Shown: one piece after another, positions 32,242-41,062 of the stretch | Position numbering within the stretch: position 1 is the first letter of the stretch | Layout of the letters: every line of letters begins with the position of its first letter | Source of the DNA: Cercospora beticola | Taxonomy: Eukaryota; Ascomycota; Dothideomycetes; Mycosphaerellales; Mycosphaerellaceae | Reading direction: 5' to 3' | Length of the DNA: 64,000 bases | Assembly (NCBI RefSeq): GCF_033473495.1 | Contig: NC_088939.1 | Location: 2,542,001-2,606,000, forward strand | Notes under the pieces: model-generated | What the model was told of the DNA's origin: nothing | Seen by the model: only the letters and a program-made list of their open reading frames with translations | Databases searched by the model: none | Position numbers and translations under genes: made by a program

Positions 32242-33537
32242 CTAAATGTAGACTCTCTTAGCATCTCTTGGGTGGCACTCTTGGGGACAATAAGGACACT
32301 TCATCCTGCTCTTGCCCTTGCTATGCTGATCCAAACTCTCTTTAGCTAGTACATGTCCACAAGGTAGCATCATCGGCGGGTTCGCATCAGTCGCCTGGTC
32401 CTTGCTAACAGGACAGACGAAGATGCTGTGGAAGGCATAGCCAGGTGGCAGGGGAGTCTCCACTGGTAGCTCGTTGACACTGGACCATTGCCCTCTTGTT
32501 TGCGCCATCACGCGCTCAAACTTCTCAAACACGGGAAGGGCAATACCGCCAGCTGTGACGGCTGTGTATAGTGGCGACTGCGATGAGAGTCCTAGCATGC
32601 CGCAGAACTCCCGAGTAAAGGACACGGATGCTTCTTCGAATGCGGACTGATTGTGGAATAATGCGTTGAAGGGAGAGTCCTCCAGATTGGGACTGAAAGC
32701 AAGAGAGGCACTAAGCGACGAGGTTTCCCGACTGTAACGCTCGCCAAAGGTGGGGAAGACATTGCGGGCGTATTCCAGCGCTCGCACCGGACCAGCGAGA
32801 TAGTCTGGTTCACCATCCGTCATTTCGTCGGATTTCGAATGATAGAGCTCCACAAACTTCAACCTGCTCAGTTCAAATTCGAGGTTCGAACCACGGTGTT
32901 CTAGTTCATGGCTGTGGTGATGCGCCCAATCTATCGCCGGCTCGAGGTTGTGCTGATTACGCAGGGCATCGAGAATGTGATACATGTCTGCGAATTTCTG
33001 CTGTAACCCACTCCGTTCTCCTTCTGTTTCCAGCCTGTCTTCACTGCTATCTTGCATCGTTTCGTCGGCGAGATCTTCGATCCAGTCCATTCCCGCGGCA
33101 TGATTGAATTCTGTCCCTGTTGCTTCCGTTCCTGCCGGCGGATGCTCTTTCACCTCTCTCACGAAGGTCTTTGCAACATCGAACTTGCCCTCGCGCAACA
33201 GATGCATGGCGATGGCACGGTTGATAAGATGCGGCTGGCTGGTCAGTGCATCGCTAGCGTTTGTGGGCAAAACCGTGCTCTTGAACTTGTCTTTCAGCGC
33301 CTTTGAGTATTGGTTGATGCCTTTATTAACCTCCTTCAGATCCTCCTCGATCTTGCTGAAGGACTGCTTCACGGGAGTGGAGAGCTTCGCCAGATGAAGC
33401 ACTGCCTTGTCCGGGGTGTCGGCGACGGCATCTCGTGTGGATTGCAGCAAATCGATCAGTTTCTGCACATCGTCGATTGCCTTGGAGAGATTGCCCTTCT
33501 TCTCCTGCTGCTCGTGAGCTGCTAGAATGAGGTCCAT
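32242..33537 (-). CDS. RMD5: GID complex E3 ubiquitin ligase subunit Rmd5/Gid2 homolog
   Basis: Single exon, 431 residues. The N-terminal helical region (KGNLSKAIDDVQKLIDLL, SKIEEDLKEVNKGINQYSKAL) is typical of fungal Rmd5. It is followed by a LisH/CTLH-type segment, HLINRAIAMHLLREGKFDVA, and the CRA-like region EPAIDWAHHHSHELEHRGSN with FELSRLKFVELY. The C terminus is a degenerate RING: FVCPVSKDQA, PPMMLPCGHVLAKESL, then MKCPYCPQE, lacking some zinc ligands as in yeast Gid2. In yeast the GID/CTLH complex ubiquitinates gluconeogenic enzymes when glucose returns, Rmd5 being a catalytic subunit together with Fyv10 or Gid9. It is divergent from the STB-like gene across 483 bp. Confidence 0.9.
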   Translation of the reverse strand: MDLILAAHEQQEKKGNLSKAIDDVQKLIDLLQSTRDAVADTPDKAVLHLAKLSTPVKQSFSKIEEDLKEVNKGINQYSKALKDKFKSTVLPTNASDALTSQPHLINRAIAMHLLREGKFDVAKTFVREVKEHPPAGTEATGTEFNHAAGMDWIEDLADETMQDSSEDRLETEGERSGLQQKFADMYHILDALRNQHNLEPAIDWAHHHSHELEHRGSNLEFELSRLKFVELYHSKSDEMTDGEPDYLAGPVRALEYARNVFPTFGERYSRETSSLSASLAFSPNLEDSPFNALFHNQSAFEEASVSFTREFCGMLGLSSQSPLYTAVTAGGIALPVFEKFERVMAQTRGQWSSVNELPVETPLPPGYAFHSIFVCPVSKDQATDANPPMMLPCGHVLAKESLDQHSKGKSRMKCPYCPQECHPRDAKRVYI

Positions 33538-34020
33538 GATGGCGAGGTGGAAGCTCCGGCGATGGGAATGGATATCGGTGGTGATCTCGTTCAGCTGCTA
33601 AGAAGAATTAGAACGTTGTTTTGCGATCTGAGTACATCGTCCACAATCGCGATCACGGCTGTCTGGGCGATGTTTGCAGCATGTGACACGGTGGAAGGTG
33701 AAGATGAAGATGAAGCAGTGGACGGCAGGTCGCATCATGCTTCGGCTGCTGCACAACTGCCCCGTAACGGGGCGCACGCTGACCTCTGCTTTCCTCTCCT
33801 GGAACCCGCGACACCGACTGCACGTTGTCATGTGCCGCCCGACACCAATATAACTCGTCCTGACAGAAAAGTTCACAATATCTCCCTGGCTCAAAAATTA
33901 TAGCCAGCGTGCTGGACATCCTGGAACGGGTCGAGGCCTGGCGGAAGGCCTCATGCGTGCAGCCATGAGCAGCGCCTGGTGACACGACTTCGTGGTATCA
34001 CAGCGGCATAGCCAACAGCC
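33538..34020. promoter_or_regulatory. Bidirectional intergenic region between RMD5 and the STB2/STB6-like gene
   Basis: 483 bases separate two divergent start codons, so both promoters must lie here. No conserved element can be named with confidence. Short frames on both strands have no domains. Confidence 0.45.
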
Positions 34021-36684
34021 ATGACTACCAACCCCAATCAAGAAGGAGTCAAGCACAGGCCGGCACCTCTGTTGACCTCACTGAGCGCTGGCACTCAAGA
34101 TGGCACCCCAACTTCGCCTGTGCCATACACGCCGACCCGGCTCGACAGGCAGGACGCCAAGAATGGACAGCAACGCTTTGTCTTGACCGATCCTGTTGCC
34201 TTTCGCTATCTTGAAGCCGATCCGTCGACCACCTTGATCGAACGACGTACGGACCTTCAAGGCTATGAGTGCTACATTGTGGAGCAATGGACGACATCGC
34301 GTATGCATCCCACGTACATGATCACAACATTCACTGGGGATCCCACGCATGTCGTCAAGGTTGGCGTTCTAGGGCTGCCGGTAGACGAATCCACCTGGTC
34401 ACCTCGATTGCGGGTCTATTTCAAAGCACTGAACCAGTACCATGCACGACGCCGCGAAACCCCACTGGGAATCTTGATGGTCACTAGCCTCGCCGGGTTT
34501 CCATCATCGCTGGCCGTTATTCCCGTTCCAGATGGTGACGTGAGCAAACACAGATTCGACTTCTTCGTCAACGAAGACTTGAAAAGACTGGGCTGTTCGG
34601 GACGTGTTGGCCTGTCACTGTCGCAGCCAGCTCCATCCACAGTCGTCAAGTTCCACCAGCTCTATCGAACCAGCGAGAAAAATGACATCTACAGATCGGT
34701 CATTGAGATCATCAAACTATGCCAGACTGCACTCACGTTATTCGATAAGCTCGAGATTGATTATGCGGATGGCTTGCTGTGCGATGTGACTGAGCGCGCA
34801 ATACGTGACTGGTGGGTCGAATTCGGAAGTGATCATTATAATATCGAGCCGCACGACGGCATTCTGGGCCCGACCACTGTTGCCGGACTCCTGGGTATGC
34901 TTATGGGCGCAAGAAACCGGCTGCATGCCATGGGTGCTCCAGTACCCAAGGATCCATTCGATGTCGATGCCATGAAGAAAGCCATCAGCGCCTTCCAAAA
35001 GCAGCAGCGATTTCCGAGAACGCGTCGGCTGGACCGACGAACGATGGACAGGTTGCACAAGGCGACACAAAAAGCGGCTGACAAGGTGCAGTGGACCATG
35101 CCCAGAGCCGTCAAATCAACAGTGGCTGAACTGAGTGGAAAAGGTGGAGATCTCATCCAAGATGGCATTGGACGTCGCGACAGAGCAGGCATAGCCGAGA
35201 TCGAGACTGTCGACATAGATCGCTTCGTGCAACTTGTTTACAGCGATCGCTGCAAATGGCTGTGGCTCGGCAAGCCATTGAAGAAACGTAAAGTAAGCGA
35301 CGAAGCTGAACGAAACATACATGATGCACAGGAGCAACCCGGATTCAGCAAATCGCTTGTCTTCAAAGCTGACGAGCAAGGCGGTTTCACCTGGACAGCG
35401 GGTCGCAAAAGCACCGTGGATGGGAGCGAGCCACAGAGACGTGAGACTGAACTTGAACAGTACGGTGACTCTCGAGTGCCCTCTCCTATCGACGAAGGTG
35501 ATGAAAGCGACAAAGATGCGAAACCATCGGTTTTCAAGCGGGCGACTAGTGTCAAGCACGATGCCAAGAGCGGCTTTAGCAAGGTGAAGGACGTTGTCGG
35601 ATTTCGCAGTCATAAACCCAAGCCGTCAGTAGATGAGCCTGTGCCCACTTCACCAGCAGACCTCAAGCCTAGCAAAAGGCCCTCCGTTGGAAGATCACAC
35701 ACTAGCCCCGTGAGCAGCCCTAATAGCCCACATGCCTCCGAGAAGGATCCGTCGCGGAATTTTTCTGTCAACGCTGCAGCCGATCAGAGCAGCCGACTGA
35801 ATGTTGCTCTCAAAAGTGAAGACCCAACCGGCAGGAACCGGTCGACCTCACTTCTGTCTGGCACTCAAGTCGCCTCGCAAGAAAGCCTGCGACCACCGAT
35901 CTACGCTACTTTGAGCAAAACTTCGACAGTCGGCGACAGCGACCAGCATATGAGGAGAAACAACTCAAGCACTACAGTCGATACCGCCGATGTTCCTTCA
36001 GTTGCTGGCTCGGTGTACAACGGCGTAGAATTGAACGAGGCTCTGCCGACAGGACCAGAGACTGCATTTGACGTGTCTCAGTTGCTGCAGCGGACCGTCT
36101 CATACTCGCACTACGTGACGACTGAATTGCAGACGCGTAGCGAGTATTCTTATCCCCGGCAAATGAGCTTTAGCTTGGCGGAGGACAGTGTTCTCACTTG
36201 GGAATCTGTTCATGGGGACGATTACGACCCATTTGCGTCCACAGCAGCACAGATGGCTGAGCAGCAGCAGATGGCGAAAGAGTCCAAAAGGCTTCGTGCT
36301 CTGATCACAGTGCTCCAAACGCAAACTGTCGGCTGGACCCAGAGTCAACTTAAAAAGATGCATAAGTTTCTCGACCAAATTGATCGTGATCAAGAAGCTC
36401 TCGATCAGATGTATTTGCCTCGCCAGCAGAATGTTCGCGAGCTACAGACGCACACCGAAGGCATGCTCCGAGAAGAGAAAGACCGCCTAGAAGAAGGGAA
36501 CAAAGAGATCGAGACGCTGGTCGCAAAACTTGAGTACGAAGTTGATGCGTTGAAGACCAAGGTAGAGGATGTCCGAGTAGCTGTAGACGACTACGAAAAG
36601 GGAGTAGTGCGGATTGAGGAGAGGGTTGGTGATTTGGAGAAAGAAGCTGAGAACAGCAGTGGCTGGGCTTGCACTGTACAATAA
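34021..36684 (+). CDS. STB2/STB6-like (Sin3-binding) protein
   Basis: Single exon of 887 codons. The first 400 residues are highly patterned and match a conserved fungal domain that I know from STB6-like proteins: FVLTDPVAFRYLEADPSTTL, YECYIVEQW, YMITTFTGDPTHVVKVGVLG, RVYFKALNQYHARRRETPLG and FFVNEDLKRLGCSGRVGLSL. A region resembling a peptidoglycan-binding-like fold follows (HDGILGPTTVAGLLG, AISAFQKQQRFPRTRRLDRR), then VKSTVAELSGKGG and FVQLVYSDRCKWLWLGKP. Residues 420-690 are disordered; residues about 750-875 form a long coiled coil. Yeast Stb2/Stb6 bind the Sin3 corepressor; the equivalent role here is inference. Confidence 0.78.
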   Translation: MTTNPNQEGVKHRPAPLLTSLSAGTQDGTPTSPVPYTPTRLDRQDAKNGQQRFVLTDPVAFRYLEADPSTTLIERRTDLQGYECYIVEQWTTSRMHPTYMITTFTGDPTHVVKVGVLGLPVDESTWSPRLRVYFKALNQYHARRRETPLGILMVTSLAGFPSSLAVIPVPDGDVSKHRFDFFVNEDLKRLGCSGRVGLSLSQPAPSTVVKFHQLYRTSEKNDIYRSVIEIIKLCQTALTLFDKLEIDYADGLLCDVTERAIRDWWVEFGSDHYNIEPHDGILGPTTVAGLLGMLMGARNRLHAMGAPVPKDPFDVDAMKKAISAFQKQQRFPRTRRLDRRTMDRLHKATQKAADKVQWTMPRAVKSTVAELSGKGGDLIQDGIGRRDRAGIAEIETVDIDRFVQLVYSDRCKWLWLGKPLKKRKVSDEAERNIHDAQEQPGFSKSLVFKADEQGGFTWTAGRKSTVDGSEPQRRETELEQYGDSRVPSPIDEGDESDKDAKPSVFKRATSVKHDAKSGFSKVKDVVGFRSHKPKPSVDEPVPTSPADLKPSKRPSVGRSHTSPVSSPNSPHASEKDPSRNFSVNAAADQSSRLNVALKSEDPTGRNRSTSLLSGTQVASQESLRPPIYATLSKTSTVGDSDQHMRRNNSSTTVDTADVPSVAGSVYNGVELNEALPTGPETAFDVSQLLQRTVSYSHYVTTELQTRSEYSYPRQMSFSLAEDSVLTWESVHGDDYDPFASTAAQMAEQQQMAKESKRLRALITVLQTQTVGWTQSQLKKMHKFLDQIDRDQEALDQMYLPRQQNVRELQTHTEGMLREEKDRLEEGNKEIETLVAKLEYEVDALKTKVEDVRVAVDDYEKGVVRIEERVGDLEKEAENSSGWACTVQ

Positions 36685-36749
36685 CGTGTAGACTTAATAT
36701 AGCGTGTCATATAGAATGAGATCCCGTACCTCTATTGTCCCTCCTCGTT

Positions 36750-36776
36750 GCTGCTGCTGCCACTGCCACTGCCACT
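36750..36776. repeat. Short GCTGCT/GCCACT microsatellite
   Basis: Four GCTG-type triplets followed by three copies of the hexamer TGCCAC, in the 5' flank of the coilin-like gene. Length is only 27 bases, so it is minor. Confidence 0.6.
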
Positions 36777-36930
36777 CTTCAAGATAGCTGCCTGAGGTCG
36801 TTCAACGGAAGCCTTCCGCGTAAAAGACGCGAGCTCTCCACTTCAGCAACTTTACGCGCTCGTCTTTCTTGCAGCTTCACAATCGACATCGACAACATTT
36901 CCGCGCTCCGGCGCCCAAAACAGCACTGAC

Positions 36931-39030
36931 ATGCGTCTCCGTCTGCGGATCGAGCGCAACGAGCTGCCGCCGGTGCAGGTCCTGCACGCAATACCGCCAA
37001 CGCAACAATCGCAAACGATTTCGCAATTCCTCCAGTCGATCAATGCTCTTTTCCCTCTGGAGTCGACTACCTGGGACATTTCGGATTACACCGTCCTAGT
37101 CGCTGGCTACGAAGCCACACATTACACCGAGGTAGGCCAGGCCTTCAAGGACGAAGATGAGGTCGTGATCAAACCGCTTGGGTTTGCGGAGCTGCGGGCT
37201 AGGACTTTGAGTGGACGTGATCAGATCAGCGAGGATGGGAGACATCTTTTGGACGGTGTGCCGTTCGGACGACCTATGTTGAAGAGACCCAGACGTCCGG
37301 AGGTTAACATCCCGGCGAGAAAGAGGCAGAAGGCGGATGAGGTTGTGGATGCACAGGCGCTGCTGCGTTTGGACGCTGATGATGAGGAAGATGATGAGGA
37401 GGATGATGAAGACTTTGAGGAAGCAGAAGTTGAAGAGGATAGTGAAGATGACGACGAGAACGGCGCGGGCGACAGCGGCGACAGCAGCGACAGCGATTCA
37501 TCAGCCAAAGGCAGCAGCTCGGATGGTAGTGCCAGTTCGAGCGATGACAGCAGCGACAGTGATAGCAGCAGCAGCAGCAGTGAGAGCGAAAGTGAGGCGT
37601 CTTGGGATGGTTTAGAGGGGAAAGTGAGCACCGTGAAGGCAGCACCGAAACCGAACGGCACCGCTGCGCCCCAGCCTGAACAGCAACAGAACCTGCCACA
37701 TCAAGGAAAGTCGCGAACGAAGGAGAGAAACGATCGCAAGCGAGACTCGAGAAGACTCAAGCATCTCAAGGAGGCGGGCTTGCTACCACAGAACGCAACT
37801 CTGCAGGATATGCAGAATTGGCAGAAAGAAAAGGACCTGGATGACGAAAGCGTCACGTTGGCTGGCCAGAAGGCCAAAATGGAGTCTGGGCGGCAGAGAC
37901 TTCTCGAACAGATCGCCTCAGGCGGCGTTGACATTGCCAGCCCAGTACCGGCTTCTAGAGAAGATGATGAGCCGCCAGAGGAGCAATCAAGTCGTCCAGT
38001 CGCGACAGCCAAAGACATCATGGATGAGGCGACAAGCAGCGACGCAGCCAGCACGCAGATCATTACGGAAGCACAGCAGGCGGCGGACACAACGCCGGTG
38101 AAAGCGAAGACCAAACGAGAAGCAGACACTGATGCAGATCAATCCCCAGCATCAAAACGCGCACGTTTGGACACAAGAAGCATGAACCGTCTTGTATTTG
38201 GTTCACTTGGCCTTCGTACGCCCAAGACCCAGGAAGAGCGCGACGCGCTTCAGAAGAAGCTATCTACGCGTCCCACACGCGCAGGCGCTGCTACAGCTCC
38301 TGCTGAGGCAATGACAGAGCCGACACCTCAAGCTGACGAAGCTCCGGACTCATGGCGGGAGAAAGTCGTACTCACTGCAGTGGAGTGCGTAGATGAGAAT
38401 GTCACGCTCTCCGAACCGCCCTTCCCTTTCCAGCAACGGTGGGACCCACAGTACCAATTCAGTGCAAAGCAGCGAAAGCGGTCCAGAGCCCGAAAACCCA
38501 ATGCACAGACCAATGGCGAATTCATCGAGACGTATGACAAATACAATCAGAACGGTGGAGGAGATGCACTGGACTACGATGACCCAAAAGACGACCAGGA
38601 AGGTGATGATTCGTATTGGGAAGAAGGTGCGCTGCTGGACAACGGTGACGAAGCGGAGGGTTCCGACGACGAGTTCCCTCCATTGCCGGCTGATCACGCA
38701 TCGCTGCCCAGTCTTGTCGAGGCTGACGCTAAGGTCGGAGACTTCATCACATACCAGGAGCTTGCGGTGTCTGCCGCTACGGGCTGGGAACCCAAGGTTG
38801 TGGCACAGATCGCGAAGCTCGAAGCGAAGACGGATGATGGTTTTTGGACCCTAATGCTCAGACAGAGCCGGCCCAAGGAATACGATGAGAACGGAAATCG
38901 CATTTACACCAAGTTCGAGATGGAAGACTTCAGCGAAGACGGCACCGAGACCGATTCCAAGACTTTATCATGGGTGGAGCTGCAGAATCCAAAGCTCCTG
39001 CTGCGGTCTGTCGACACAAAGGCATCCTAG
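36931..39030 (+). CDS. Coilin-like nuclear protein
   Basis: Single exon of 699 codons. The N-terminal 120 residues form a ubiquitin-like-looking module (MRLRLRIERNELPPVQVLHA, QFLQSINALFPLESTTWDI, YEATHYTEVGQAFKDEDEVV). It ends in the conserved fungal block LLDGVPFGRPMLKRPRRPEV, followed by a basic nuclear signal PARKRQKAD. Residues 150-220 are an extreme acidic and Ser/Asp run. The C terminus (residues about 590-690: AKVGDFITYQEL, WEPKVVAQIAKLEAKTDDGF and the following LMLRQSRP) has Tudor-like strand spacing. Coilin organises Cajal bodies, where snRNPs mature. The assignment comes from architecture plus remembered fungal homologs and is moderately secure. Confidence 0.65.
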   Translation: MRLRLRIERNELPPVQVLHAIPPTQQSQTISQFLQSINALFPLESTTWDISDYTVLVAGYEATHYTEVGQAFKDEDEVVIKPLGFAELRARTLSGRDQISEDGRHLLDGVPFGRPMLKRPRRPEVNIPARKRQKADEVVDAQALLRLDADDEEDDEEDDEDFEEAEVEEDSEDDDENGAGDSGDSSDSDSSAKGSSSDGSASSSDDSSDSDSSSSSSESESEASWDGLEGKVSTVKAAPKPNGTAAPQPEQQQNLPHQGKSRTKERNDRKRDSRRLKHLKEAGLLPQNATLQDMQNWQKEKDLDDESVTLAGQKAKMESGRQRLLEQIASGGVDIASPVPASREDDEPPEEQSSRPVATAKDIMDEATSSDAASTQIITEAQQAADTTPVKAKTKREADTDADQSPASKRARLDTRSMNRLVFGSLGLRTPKTQEERDALQKKLSTRPTRAGAATAPAEAMTEPTPQADEAPDSWREKVVLTAVECVDENVTLSEPPFPFQQRWDPQYQFSAKQRKRSRARKPNAQTNGEFIETYDKYNQNGGGDALDYDDPKDDQEGDDSYWEEGALLDNGDEAEGSDDEFPPLPADHASLPSLVEADAKVGDFITYQELAVSAATGWEPKVVAQIAKLEAKTDDGFWTLMLRQSRPKEYDENGNRIYTKFEMEDFSEDGTETDSKTLSWVELQNPKLLLRSVDTKAS

Positions 39031-39075
39031 GAAGAAGCTAATAGCGTGCGAGCACGAGGTATAAGACGTATCCCC

Positions 39076-39476
39076 ATGGCTAGCGCAGCATCAGCAGTCG
39101 GCAAGTCAGAGCATTCTATCGCGAAATTGGAAAAAGGACCGCAATACACTGAAATTGTCGAGGTGGAACCGCGAGAGAAGCAAGATCGCTCGATCCATGA
39201 CTCGCGACAACATGTGCGTCGTGGCTACGAAGAAACCAGGTAAGGTGCACCGTTCTTCTTGCAAACCGCAACTTCTATTCTATGGTCAGCGGTTCTTGTC
39301 TTGCGAGTAGGCATCGGTTCCAGCAGACGTTCGTACCCGCTGTAAAGCATCGCCAGAATGCCGGACGTATACATGCAACGAACACGGACGAGAGTCTAAA
39401 CCGGAGAGTGACGACAGCTCGCGTATCTGGAGACCTGTTCGACTTGTGGCTGCGCGCTATGCAGGTCTGTCCTTGA
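39076..39476 (+). CDS. Possible small two-exon gene of unknown function
   Basis: Exons 39076-39239 and 39290-39476 join in phase 2 across a 50-nt GTAAGG...GGTCAG intron and would encode 116 residues without a stop. The predicted protein is basic (KLEKGPQYTEIVEVEPREKQ in exon 1, LFDLWLRAMQVCP at the end) and matches nothing I recognise. It begins 45 bases after the stop of the coilin-like gene, so the segment could instead be that gene's 3' UTR. No clear branch-point motif precedes the acceptor. Kept only as a candidate. Confidence 0.25.
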
Positions 39477-40065
39477 GCAACCTGCATCCTATCACGAAGA
39501 CAGTCAACTTATCATGGCTATTGTGCGTGCTAAACTGTCGAATAGTCAGTCGGTGGCTCATATCGTCAATGTTGAACCTCCTCCAGCAGGATAGGTCGTC
39601 AAGCGTAAGTAGCTGCAGATATTGTCACTATTGCTTGATGCATTGTTTACTGCTAGCATCCAGGCCAGCTTCAACACTGTCGTATATAACGTGCTGTGAA
39701 AGGTTTCGTCGGCCCGTGATATTGCCTAGCGACTACCCGATGGTACATTCACATTTCCGAAAATCCTGAAGACCGCTCGCTAACTCCGTTGCTCGCTCCA
39801 CAATCTCAAAATCAACTGCCCTTTGCCGTGTCCCGTTTGAACTCATGCATGCTGGAGATTCTAGCGAATCGCCCTTTCTGTGAGCACTACGCTCGTCAGT
39901 GCATCAAAATGGACGTAGGAATTTCCATCGCCAGCGAGCGGCGAAACAGACTAGCTCCAATGATTACTAGCTCGTGTTGAGCGACCATTTCACTTCGTCT
40001 CTTCTCACGTCCTTACTCTTGCACCAGAACAACATTTGCTCAATAACATCCCAATAATAATCAGC
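39477..40065. other. Intergenic stretch, no supported gene
   Basis: About 590 bases before the SDR gene. GTAAGT at 39616 and a TGCTAG near 39660 look like splice signals but flank no convincing frame. The last 80 bases, C/A-rich with CAATAACATCCCAATAATAATC, are the likely 5' UTR of the SDR. Confidence 0.35.
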
Positions 40066-40962
40066 ATGGCAGACTGGGGCACCAAATCCATCGGCGCAGC
40101 CTTCACAACTTCCCACTCACGTCCAAACGCAGACATCAACTCCTCAACAGTGACCCTGCCGAAGCCCTTCGTTGTCTGCATCGTGGGCGCGTCTCGTGGC
40201 ATTGGCGCACGCGTCGCTACAGCATACGCCAAAGCAGGCTGTACAGCTCTCATCCTCGCCTCTCGCCGTCTTTCAGGCCTCGAAGAAACTGCCGCAGCCT
40301 GCAAAGCCCTCAACCCCAAAGTCGAAATCGAAATTATATCCTGCGACATCACATCTTCAGCTTCTGTATCTTCTCTCGCGGAAAAGGCACTTTCTCGATT
40401 TGGCCGTTTGGACGCAGTGATTGTTAACAGCGGCTACTCTGGACCGGTCAGATTACGGATAACAGAAACAGATCCAGAGACGTTCCTCAATGCGACAAAT
40501 GTGAACTACGTTGGAATATTCTACTGTGCGAAATTTCTGATACCGTTGTTACTCAACACTTCAGACGGCGCGAAGCTCTTTATCGGCGTCTCCTCTCTTG
40601 CGTCGATCCTTGTGCGGGGCCCGATTGCGAATACACAATATTGCGTATCGAAATGCGCGCAGTTGAAGTTATTGGAGCACGTTCACGAGCAGTACTCGGA
40701 TCAAGGATTAAGCTCTTTTGCGGTGCATCCGGGATCGGTGCTCAGTGAGATGGCGGATGAGACAGTACCAGAGGAATTCAGGCCTTTCCTTACGGATAGT
40801 CCAGAGCTTTGCGGGGCGTTTTGTGTGTGGTTGACGAGTGAGGATAGGAAGTGGCTTAGTGGGAGGTTGTTGAATGCGAAATGGGATGTCAAGGAATTGG
40901 AGGCGAAGAGGGAGGAAATTGTGGCGAAGGATGCACTCAAGTTGCAATTGAGTCTGCCGTAG
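40066..40962 (+). CDS. Short-chain dehydrogenase/reductase
   Basis: Single exon; ATG at 40066, 298 residues. The Rossmann-fold signature is VVCIVGASRGIGARVATAYA, the classical TGxxxGxG with Gly-Ala replacing Thr-Gly. It is followed by the NADP-compatible basic ASRRLSGLEE, CDITSSASV, and NSGYSG where most members have NAGxxG. The catalytic Ser is in GVSSLAS and the catalytic YxxxK is YCVSK, with AVHPGSVLSEMA after it. It is a classical SDR that oxidises or reduces an alcohol/carbonyl with NAD(P)H; the substrate cannot be told. It is convergent with the Mit1-like remodeler, 100 bases apart. Confidence 0.88.
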   Translation: MADWGTKSIGAAFTTSHSRPNADINSSTVTLPKPFVVCIVGASRGIGARVATAYAKAGCTALILASRRLSGLEETAAACKALNPKVEIEIISCDITSSASVSSLAEKALSRFGRLDAVIVNSGYSGPVRLRITETDPETFLNATNVNYVGIFYCAKFLIPLLLNTSDGAKLFIGVSSLASILVRGPIANTQYCVSKCAQLKLLEHVHEQYSDQGLSSFAVHPGSVLSEMADETVPEEFRPFLTDSPELCGAFCVWLTSEDRKWLSGRLLNAKWDVKELEAKREEIVAKDALKLQLSLP

Positions 40963-41062
40963 CAAATCTTTGGCTGCATCAATGGGTATCTGAAGCTGAT
41001 GCTCGGTGAGCTCGCGAGCTGATTTGACGCTTCGCGTCTCGCTCAATGCTCTGCAACGGTGT

